Assembly (NCBI RefSeq): GCF_003172955.1
Contig: NZ_QGKR01000169.1
Coordinates: forward strand, 1 to 58,747
Direction of reading: 5' to 3'
Length of the DNA stretch: 58,747 nt
DNA from: Micromonospora acroterricola
GTDB taxonomy: Bacteria > Actinomycetota > Actinomycetes > Mycobacteriales > Micromonosporaceae
Shown here: positions 26,016 through 33,162 of the stretch, one piece after another
Layout: each line of letters starts with the position of its first letter
How positions within the stretch are numbered: position 1 is the stretch's first letter
Position numbers and translations under genes: made by a program
The notes under the pieces: generated by a model
What the model saw: the letters and a program-made list of their open reading frames with translations, nothing else
Databases searched by the model: none
Told to the model about the DNA's origin: nothing

Positions 26016-26305
26016 CAGTGGCCGGAGTTGCGCTGTCGCTCCTGCGTCGGCGGGCACTCCCGCGCGTGCATGGTCTGCCAGTCACGCAGCGCCCGCTTGA
26101 TCCGGTCGTTCTCCTGGCTGAGCAGCCGTACCGTCTCGTTGAGCATGGCCAGCTCGTCGGCCACCCGGGCCTGGAACTCGCGTACCTCATCGGGGTCGAC
26201 GCCGCGCCGACACGCGGCGAACGCGCGGGTCCGCACCTCGTGCGGCGTCAACCTGCCGGGGTAGCCGGCGGGGTAGGGCTGGCCACCTCGATACACCTGA
26301 GCCAC
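26012..26305 (-). CDS. DivIVA-like coiled-coil small protein
   Basis: This 97-residue protein starts at GTG 26305, preceded by GAGAGGA. 'L-T-P-H-E-V-R-T-R-A-F' and 'G-V-D-P-D-E-V-R-E-F-Q-A-R-V' match the N-terminal membrane-contact and coiled-coil start of DivIVA proteins. A coiled coil follows ('L-A-M-L-N-E-T-V-R-L-L-S-Q-E-N-D-R-I'). It is much shorter than cell-division DivIVA/Wag31, so it is probably an accessory protein rather than the polar growth organiser. It is coupled to the gene at 25713. Confidence 0.75.
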   Translation of the reverse strand: MAQVYRGGQPYPAGYPGRLTPHEVRTRAFAACRRGVDPDEVREFQARVADELAMLNETVRLLSQENDRIKRALRDWQTMHARECPPTQERQRNSGHW

Positions 26306-26536
26306 GACGATCCTCTCTGAGGGCAGGCGGGAGCGCGGAAGGTCCTTGTGGTGGGTCTGGAAGGGCGGGCCGTCCGCTCGGGGGCCGCGGGCGACCCGCC
26401 CGCTCCGCCGCCGCAGCCCAATTCGGCGGTACGACAGCAGAGCAGTCCGGTCGGTCGGGACGGGCACACGCACCCGCCCCGACCAGGGGATGAGCCGAAC
26501 TCGTTGCCACGCGAGGAGCAGCTCAGGCTCAAGAGT

Positions 26537-26551
26537 AACGACTTAGTCGTT
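26537..26551. promoter_or_regulatory. Candidate operator of the GntR-type regulator
   Basis: A perfect inverted repeat AACGACT-t-AGTCGTT lies about 70 bases upstream of the GntR-type gene, in a 317-base gap (26306-26622) that otherwise holds nothing recognised. The size fits a winged-helix dimer site. Assignment to this regulator is inferred from position. Confidence 0.45.
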
Positions 26552-26622
26552 TAAGTCAACCACCGACTGTTGTCGTTCATGGGCGGTTCGTGATCGAATT
26601 GGCGAGCCACGCAAGGAGCGCC

Positions 26623-26862
26623 ATGCCTACAACACCTGACTACATCCGCATCGCCGATGACATCATCGCTGGGGTCAAGGCGAAGAGGCTTAAGCCTGAA
26701 GACAAGTTGCCGCCGATCGCGCAGATGGCAACGGACTACCGGGTCGGCACGTCCACCATCCAGATGGTCTACGTGCGACTCGAAGCCTTGGGCGTCATCC
26801 GACGCCATCAGGGCAAGGGCATCTTCATCACCGAGCCGAAGACCTGGATGCGGGAGCCGTAG
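26623..26862 (+). CDS. HTH-only GntR-type regulator
   Basis: This 79-residue protein consists almost only of a GntR winged helix: 'Y-I-R-I-A-D-D-I-I-A-G-V ... L-P-P-I-A-Q-M-A-T-D-Y-R-V-G-T-S-T-I-Q' and the wing 'G-V-I-R-R-H-Q-G-K-G-I-F'. No effector-binding domain follows, so it may not respond to a ligand. The ATG at 26623 has AAGGAG just upstream. It lies directly before pglX in the same direction, separated by a hairpin and an 18-base palindrome that overlaps the pglX promoter. A role in controlling pglX expression is a reasonable inference. Confidence 0.85.
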   Translation: MPTTPDYIRIADDIIAGVKAKRLKPEDKLPPIAQMATDYRVGTSTIQMVYVRLEALGVIRRHQGKGIFITEPKTWMREP

Positions 26863-26880
26863 GTAGCGGGCCGGCTACCT
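26861..26880 (+). terminator. Hairpin at the end of the GntR-type gene
   Basis: The arms AGGTAGC and GCTACCT (7 base pairs, 6-base loop) begin inside the stop codon. There is no T-run, so it is a weak terminator or a regulatory stem rather than a classic intrinsic terminator. Confidence 0.4.
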
Positions 26881-26902
26881 ACACGAGCCTTTTGGGTACC
26901 CC

Positions 26903-26928
26903 CGTCCCGTCGACGGGACGACTAGAGT
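26903..26928 (+). promoter_or_regulatory. pglX promoter with an 18-base perfect palindrome
   Basis: CGTCCCGTCGACGGGACG (26903-26920) is a perfect palindrome placed directly before the -10-like TAGAGT (26923-26928). The GTG start of pglX follows 6 bases later, a leaderless layout. A dimeric protein bound here would cover the spacer of the promoter. The upstream GntR-type protein is one candidate binder. Confidence 0.6.
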
Positions 26929-26934
26929 CGGCGC

Positions 26935-29900
26935 GTGATCGACCGGAAACTGCTTTTGTCCGACCTGCAGAAGCAGGTCAAGAACCTGGAAAAGGACCTG
27001 CGAGAGCAGGCCGACTCGGTCGAGGAGGTGCGCCTCCGACTGCGTGGCGAGTACGACCACGCCTTCAAGGTCGGCCGCACCGCCGCCACCTGGACAGCCT
27101 GGCGAGACGAGCGCGTCACCCAGGCTGCCGTCGCCTGGGTGCTCGGCACCGTCTTTGTGCGCTTCTGCGAGGACAACGGCCTACTGCCCGACCCCTATCT
27201 GGCTGGCCCGGGGGACCGCTTGGTCCTCGCCGAGGAGGCCGAGGCGCAGTTCTTCCGCGATCAGCCCGACAAGACCCTCCGCGACTGGCTGCACCAGGGC
27301 TACGACGCCATCGCCGGCACCCAGGCCGGCAAGTCACTCTTCGACAAGCGGCACAACCCGCTCTACCAAATCCCGCTGTCCCACGACGAGGCCAAATACC
27401 TGATCGGTTTCTGGCGTCGGCGCGGCGAGGCCGGCGGCCTGGTCCACGACTTCGCGGACCCGGAGTGGGACACCCGCTTCCTCGGCGATCTCTACCAGGA
27501 CCTCTCCGAGGCGGCCCGCAAGACCTACGCCCTGCTTCAGACCCCGGAGTTCGTCGAGGAGTTCATCCTCGACCTGACGCTCACCCCGGCGATCGACGAG
27601 TTCGGCCACGACGTAGTCAAGATGATCGACCCCACCTGCGGCTCCGGCCACTTCGTCCTCGGCGCCTTTCACCGGCTCCTCAAGAAGTGGGAGCAACACG
27701 CCCCCAACCGCGACCCCCACGAGCGAGTACGCCTCGCCCTCGAGGCCGTCCATGGCGTCGACATCAACCCCTTCGCCGTAGCCATCGCCCGCTTCCGCCT
27801 CCTGGTCGCCGCCCTCCGGGCGAGCGGCGTGAAGGCCCTCGCCGACTCGGCCGGGTACGTCTTCCCGATGCACCTTGCAGTTGGCGACTCGCTGATCAAG
27901 CGGCGGCAGGCCATGCTGTTCGGAGAGGACCCGATGACCGAGTTCGCCTACTCGACCGAAGACGTGCAGGAGCACTCGGGCGTCCTGAGCCCCGGCCGGT
28001 ATCACGTCGTTGTGGGCAATCCGCCCTACATCACCGTCAAAGACAAGGGCCTCAACGAGGCATACCGCGAGATGTATGACGCCTGCGCCGGAAAGTACGC
28101 CCTATCGGTGCCCTTCGCGCAGCGCTTCTTTCAACTCGCAAAGCCTGGTGACGAAGACGGCAAGGGCGCGGGGCACGTCGGGCAGATTACCGCCAACTCG
28201 TTCATGAAGCGCGAGTTCGGCAAGAAGATGATCGAGGTGCTATTTGCCACCCGGGTCAACCTGTCTCACGTAATCGATGCGTCCGGCGCCTATATACCCG
28301 GCCACGGTACCCCAACAGTTATCGTGGTCGGCCGTAACACGAACCTAAACCGTCCTGGGGTCATTCGAACCGTAATGGGCATCCGTGGTGAGCCTAGCGC
28401 CCCTGTCGATCCTAAGAACGGGATCGTCTGGCGAGCCATCATGAGCCAGATTGGCCGACCCGGCTCCGAGTCCGAATGGATCAGTGTTTCCGATATCCCG
28501 CGCCCTCGCCTTTCTGCTTTCCCTTGGAATCTCAGCGGTGGCGGGGCTGGCAATGTTGTGGAATTGGTTGAGAATGCCCGGGCGGCGAGGCTCGGCGGTC
28601 TTGTATCTCGGATCGGTTGCTATGGCATCATCGGCGCTGACGAGGTCATGCGGCTCGGCATTCAGGTTTTTCGCCGTTCCAAGGCCGAATGTGCATATAT
28701 TCGTCGGTTGGTCGTGGGTGACGAAGTTCGGGACTGGGGGGTAGACGAGGGCGACTTTGCCTTTCACCCCTATCGCTACGATCGTAGCCTGGTAGTGCTC
28801 TCAAGTGCTCCTCTTCACGCTAAGAGGATGTGGTCCTATCGCACCGAACTTGGCAATCGTGCCACATTTACCCGAGGTACCTACTTTGGAGATAATCGAC
28901 CCTGGTTTGAGTGGCATCAGATTCCCCGGGACGAGGGCACCCATTCCAATTCCATTGCTTTCGCGTTCGTGGCAACACATGCACAGTTTGTGCTGTCTCG
29001 CAGTGAGATGGCGTTCGGACGCACCGCCCCTATTATCAAGCTGCCTGCTAAAGCATCCGAGAATGACCATCTGCGGCTCCTTGGGCTGATTAACAGTTCG
29101 ACCGCCTGCTTTTGGCTGAAGCAGGTCAGCCACAACAAGGGGAACGAGGGCTACCAGTCCGGCATTAAGACGGAGATGTGGGAGCGGTTTTACGAGTTCA
29201 CCGGCACTAAGCTGCAGGAGTTTCCACTGCCGTCGGCGTACCCCCTTGAGCTGAGCCGGAAGATCGACGGCCTCGCGCAGCGGCTTGCCACGGTGAGCCC
29301 CGCGGCGGTCGCGGCCTCCGACGTGCCCACCCGCGAGCGGCTGGCCGCCGCCCGCGACGAGTGGCACGCGATCCGGGCGCGGATGATCGCGTTGCAGGAG
29401 GAGCTTGACTGGCAGGTCTACTCGCTCTACGGGCTGCTGGACGAGGATCTAACCGCCCCGGCCAACTCGGTCCCGGAGTTGAAGTTGGGGGAGCGGGCGT
29501 TTGAGATCGTGCTCGCCCGCAAGATGGCCGCCGGTGAGGCGGAGACGCAGTGGTTCGCTCGGCACGGGTCTACGCCGATCACGGAGCTGCCGGCGCACTG
29601 GTCGGACGAGTACCGGTCCATTGTGGAGCGGCGGATCGCGGTCATCGAGGGTAACCGCAACATCGGGTTGATCGAGCGGCCGGAGTGCAAGCGGCGGTGG
29701 GCCGGCGAGGGCTGGGACGCGATGCAGGCGAAGGCGCTGCGTGACTGGCTGCTGGACCGGTGCGAGGCGCGCGAGCTGTGGTACCAGCATGTCGACGATC
29801 TCGAACAGCCGCGTCCGCTGACCACCGCGCAGCTCGCCGACGAGCTGCGCCGCGACGCCGACGTGCTCACCGTCGCCAACCTCTATGCGCCCGGTCAGGA

Positions 29901-30516
29901 TCTCGGCAAGGTGATTGCCGGCCTGGTCGCCGACGAGCATGTGCCTCACCTGGCCGCGCTGCGCTACAAGGACACCGGGCTGGCCAAGCGGGCCGACTGG
30001 GAGCAGGTGTGGGGCCTGCAGCGGCAGGAGGACGCGCTGCCCGACGAGGCGGCGAAGCGGGAGTTCCGCAAGGGTATCCCGGTGCCGCCGAAGTACACCT
30101 CGGCGGACTTCCTCAAGAGCAGCTTCTGGAAGCATCGGGGCAAGCTCGACGTGCCCAAGGAGCGGTTCGTGTCGTACCCCGGTGCCAGCCGCGACGGTGA
30201 CCCGTCGCTGCTGGTCGGCTGGGCCGGCTGGGACCACCGTGAGCAGGCCCAGGCCCTGGCCACCCTGATCGTGGCCCGCGAGCAGGAGGACGGCTGGGCC
30301 GACGACCGGCTGTTGCCGCTGGTCGCGGGGTTGCGCGAGATCCTTCCCTGGGTACGCCAGTGGCACGGCGAATTCGACCCGGAGTGGGGTGCCTCGCCGG
30401 CGGACATCTACGACGGGTTCCTCGCCGAGACCACCAACCGCCTGCACCTCACCGAGGTGGCGCTCGCGTCGTGGCGACCGGCGAAAGCGACTCGCGGCCG
30501 CAAGGCCAAGGTGTGA
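26935..30516 (+). CDS. pglX: BREX type 2 adenine-specific DNA methyltransferase PglX
   Basis: This 1,193-residue protein starts at GTG 26935. An N-terminal helical region precedes the methyltransferase domain: SAM-binding motif 'D-P-T-C-G-S-G-H-F' near residue 232 and catalytic N-P-P-Y at residues 362-365. Target-recognition and C-terminal regions follow. PglX methylates host DNA at N6-adenine in BREX/Pgl systems and is needed for phage exclusion. Nucleotides from about 28,150 to 29,150 are clearly lower in GC than the two ends of the gene, as expected where target-recognition segments have been swapped. It is coupled to the next gene by a GTGA overlap. Confidence 0.93.
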   Translation: MIDRKLLLSDLQKQVKNLEKDLREQADSVEEVRLRLRGEYDHAFKVGRTAATWTAWRDERVTQAAVAWVLGTVFVRFCEDNGLLPDPYLAGPGDRLVLAEEAEAQFFRDQPDKTLRDWLHQGYDAIAGTQAGKSLFDKRHNPLYQIPLSHDEAKYLIGFWRRRGEAGGLVHDFADPEWDTRFLGDLYQDLSEAARKTYALLQTPEFVEEFILDLTLTPAIDEFGHDVVKMIDPTCGSGHFVLGAFHRLLKKWEQHAPNRDPHERVRLALEAVHGVDINPFAVAIARFRLLVAALRASGVKALADSAGYVFPMHLAVGDSLIKRRQAMLFGEDPMTEFAYSTEDVQEHSGVLSPGRYHVVVGNPPYITVKDKGLNEAYREMYDACAGKYALSVPFAQRFFQLAKPGDEDGKGAGHVGQITANSFMKREFGKKMIEVLFATRVNLSHVIDASGAYIPGHGTPTVIVVGRNTNLNRPGVIRTVMGIRGEPSAPVDPKNGIVWRAIMSQIGRPGSESEWISVSDIPRPRLSAFPWNLSGGGAGNVVELVENARAARLGGLVSRIGCYGIIGADEVMRLGIQVFRRSKAECAYIRRLVVGDEVRDWGVDEGDFAFHPYRYDRSLVVLSSAPLHAKRMWSYRTELGNRATFTRGTYFGDNRPWFEWHQIPRDEGTHSNSIAFAFVATHAQFVLSRSEMAFGRTAPIIKLPAKASENDHLRLLGLINSSTACFWLKQVSHNKGNEGYQSGIKTEMWERFYEFTGTKLQEFPLPSAYPLELSRKIDGLAQRLATVSPAAVAASDVPTRERLAAARDEWHAIRARMIALQEELDWQVYSLYGLLDEDLTAPANSVPELKLGERAFEIVLARKMAAGEAETQWFARHGSTPITELPAHWSDEYRSIVERRIAVIEGNRNIGLIERPECKRRWAGEGWDAMQAKALRDWLLDRCEARELWYQHVDDLEQPRPLTTAQLADELRRDADVLTVANLYAPGQDLGKVIAGLVADEHVPHLAALRYKDTGLAKRADWEQVWGLQRQEDALPDEAAKREFRKGIPVPPKYTSADFLKSSFWKHRGKLDVPKERFVSYPGASRDGDPSLLVGWAGWDHREQAQALATLIVAREQEDGWADDRLLPLVAGLREILPWVRQWHGEFDPEWGASPADIYDGFLAETTNRLHLTEVALASWRPAKATRGRKAKV

Positions 30517-31745
30517 CGACCGAGTCGGTGCCGACCGGCCTGTGGTCGACGGACGACGTCGAGGAGCTGACCGGGATCCTGGCGGCCCGCCGCTCGCGGC
30601 TGTGGCAGATCACCCAGCCGGCCGAGCTCGCGGCGTGGGTGTTCGCCAAACCGGAGCCAGCGCCGCTGGACCCGCCGCCGGCCGCCTTCGACGTTGAGTG
30701 GGCCGATGGGCTGGACGAGCCGCAACGCGCGGCGTGGGCGCTGGCCGGATGGGTGGCCCGGATAACGGTGCCCGAAGCGGCGCCGACCGCCGGCCGGCAC
30801 TGGCTGCTGTCGCGGGTGAACGAGGGCCGCGGTCCACTGCTGCGGCTGACCGTCGGAGTGCTGGAAACCCTCGGCGTGTACGAGTCCGGCGAGGAGGTGT
30901 GGCTGCGGGTGGCAGGAGCGCCGATCGTCCTCGCCATGGACGCGGGCGCGGCGGACCTGGAGGAGTGGGGACGGCGCGGCATCGACATGCAGGAAGACCG
31001 GACGAAGACACTCGCCGAGGAGAAGCTGCTTCTCACCTGCCCGGACGTCGACACGGCACTGTGGTTGCTCCGGCAGCCGCCGGTCATGGCCGCCGCCCGG
31101 ATGCTCAACGCCTGGGTGTCGGCCGGCCCGTTCCCGTTCGAAAGCCGATACCGGCCCGAGGTCGTCGGCCGAGCCTGGCGGGCGGCGGAGAACCTGCTCG
31201 TCGATGCGGCGCCCGGCGAGACCGGCGGGGAGCGGGGCTTCGACCGGGAATACGCGGGATCGGCCGTGCCGGTCGACCTGCCGGCGCAGCGGTCGTTCGA
31301 CGCGGATGCCTACCGGGCCGGGGTAAGTGAGCACGATCGGCTGTGCCGGGCGCTGATCGATCACCTCACCGCCGAGGGTGTGCGGGTTGGTGCGGGGTTG
31401 AACGGCGTACCGGTGGATCTGGCCTGGCGGGATGCCGACGGGCGGCAGTTTATCGCCGAGGTGAAGAGCGTGGTCGGGGTCAATGAAGTTGAGCAGCTTC
31501 GGCTGGGCCTCGGTCAGATCCTCGAATACCGTCACCGCCTCGCGGCGCGCGGAATCGTCGCGACGCCCGTCCTGGTCGTGTCGAGATGCACGGACCGGGC
31601 TTGGCCGGCCATCTGCGGTGACAACCGCGTCATCCTGCTACAGGGTGAGGGCACACCGAATTGGTCGGCCGATCTGTGGCCTGTGGTTGTAGGTGTCGCT
31701 AACACCGCCGATGGCGATGTCAGTTTGGGAAGGGACAACGCGTGA
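30513..31745 (+). CDS. PD-(D/E)XK-like protein coupled to pglX
   Basis: This 410-residue protein starts at the GTG that overlaps the pglX stop (GTGA). The N-terminal 280 residues have no recognised domain. Residues about 280-385 form a nuclease-like core: 'G-V-P-V-D-L-A-W' near 300, 'F-I-A-E-V-K-S' near 314-320, and a helix with 'Q-L-R-L-G-L-G-Q-I-L-E-Y'. This is the D...ExK...Q arrangement of PD-(D/E)XK enzymes. It is not one of the six standard BREX type 2 proteins. Tight coupling to pglX suggests a shared task, perhaps cutting or sensing unmethylated DNA. That is inference. Confidence 0.7.
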   Translation: MTTESVPTGLWSTDDVEELTGILAARRSRLWQITQPAELAAWVFAKPEPAPLDPPPAAFDVEWADGLDEPQRAAWALAGWVARITVPEAAPTAGRHWLLSRVNEGRGPLLRLTVGVLETLGVYESGEEVWLRVAGAPIVLAMDAGAADLEEWGRRGIDMQEDRTKTLAEEKLLLTCPDVDTALWLLRQPPVMAAARMLNAWVSAGPFPFESRYRPEVVGRAWRAAENLLVDAAPGETGGERGFDREYAGSAVPVDLPAQRSFDADAYRAGVSEHDRLCRALIDHLTAEGVRVGAGLNGVPVDLAWRDADGRQFIAEVKSVVGVNEVEQLRLGLGQILEYRHRLAARGIVATPVLVVSRCTDRAWPAICGDNRVILLQGEGTPNWSADLWPVVVGVANTADGDVSLGRDNA

Positions 31746-33055
31746 CCACTGACAACCGGGCACACGTGCCAGTATGGACACTCGCCACGGATGCCGTGAG
31801 CGTACCGAACGTGCTCGGCGATGAGGGCATGACGCCGGCCCGACTCGAAGAACTGAGAACAGTCCTGGCAACACTTGCGGATTCCCCCATCGCCACGCTG
31901 GAAGCGCATCCGATCGCAACCAAGCGCGATCGGAACGGCGGAATCCCGCTCCATGCGACCAGTCCGCTTGCTCAGCAGTTGTCGCACCTCGTGACTCAGA
32001 CAGCGAAGACGGCACCTCCGACGCTGAACGTCGCCGCTACCGGTGACGTGCTCTACCGAATGGTGGTACCGGCAAAGGTCGCCGCGCAGTTCGGTAGAGG
32101 GCTTGTTCGACCGATGGCTGCGAGGGCATCTGCAGGAGGTATTCACAGCGCGCTGGTCAACTCCACCGGCATCGCAGCCCAAGCCACGTTCGTGCCCGTC
32201 GCTGGCAAGGTTGCTGTTGCAGGTGCGGCAACCGGCTCGGCCGCCACAGCTGGTGTGGCAGCCGCCAGCGCCGGGGCGTTGACAGTGGCCGCGCCCCTTG
32301 TCTTGATGGCTGTCGCGGTCGGCGTCAGCGCCTACGCTGATCACCAACGCCAGGAGGCGATCGAGCGAATCACCGACCTCCTGGAGCAGTTGCACGAAGA
32401 CAGCCTGGAGAAGGAACGCAGCGCGTTGGACGGTTGCCGTGACGCGATCGACAAGGCGACGTCGGTCCTCCTCGACCAGGGCAGAATCGGCCTGTCGTTG
32501 GGGCTGGATTCCTCGTCGTACGCGATCAACACAGCCATCGAAGGCGCCAAGCGTCGGCTCACGAAATGGCAAGACGCGCTAGCTGCGCTGCCCGACGGGC
32601 CGGTTGAAGTCGGTACATTGACGAAGCCGTTCCCCGGCATCAACGAGGATGGTGGCGCATTCCGCACCCACCTGGAGCTTGCGCGACTTGCCGTCGCTCT
32701 CAAACGTCGAGTGCTTGTGCTTCAAGCAGTCGAGCACGCTCAACTGGTGGGGACGAACAATCCGTTCCAGAGCTTTGTCGGAAGCTTGCGCGACGACGAG
32801 CGTCGCGTCGACGAGTTGGAGTCAGGCATCAACTCGGTCCTGCTTCGGCTGTCGACCATGGAGTTGAAGCGCCCCGGCGGTTTCCGAAGCATCATGTTCA
32901 CGCAGGGCGAGGTCGACGACCTACTCAAAGCCGCGTACCGCCTTCGCGCCTTGGGCGACGGCCTCGACGTGGGATACCACCGAGCTGACGTTGCGATTGA
33001 GATCGAACGAAGCAGCGACGGGTCGCTCGTAGTGTTTCCTGCAGTCGCCGCCTGA
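31742..33055 (+). CDS. Protein with a long hydrophobic Ala/Gly segment, coupled to the pglX unit
   Basis: This 437-residue protein starts with GTG overlapping the previous stop (GTGA), making it the third gene of the pglX unit. A stretch at about residues 145-195 is rich in Ala, Gly and Val (for example 'A-G-A-L-T-V-A-A-P-L-V-L-M-A-V-A-V-G-V') and could form a membrane hairpin. The flanks are helical and charged. No family is recognised. The layout, soluble helices around a hairpin, resembles membrane-acting effectors in a general way only. GC content is lower than that of pglX ends, a sign of separate origin. Confidence 0.6.
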   Translation: MTTDNRAHVPVWTLATDAVSVPNVLGDEGMTPARLEELRTVLATLADSPIATLEAHPIATKRDRNGGIPLHATSPLAQQLSHLVTQTAKTAPPTLNVAATGDVLYRMVVPAKVAAQFGRGLVRPMAARASAGGIHSALVNSTGIAAQATFVPVAGKVAVAGAATGSAATAGVAAASAGALTVAAPLVLMAVAVGVSAYADHQRQEAIERITDLLEQLHEDSLEKERSALDGCRDAIDKATSVLLDQGRIGLSLGLDSSSYAINTAIEGAKRRLTKWQDALAALPDGPVEVGTLTKPFPGINEDGGAFRTHLELARLAVALKRRVLVLQAVEHAQLVGTNNPFQSFVGSLRDDERRVDELESGINSVLLRLSTMELKRPGGFRSIMFTQGEVDDLLKAAYRLRALGDGLDVGYHRADVAIEIERSSDGSLVVFPAVAA

Positions 33056-33162
33056 CTGGATGGGCCGCGCGAACTGATCAGCTGAGTCGGCATCTGCCCA
33101 TCTCGTGCGGCTCAGGCTCGAGCAGAGCTTCACAACCAAGTGCGATGGCTGCGAGAGGCGTG

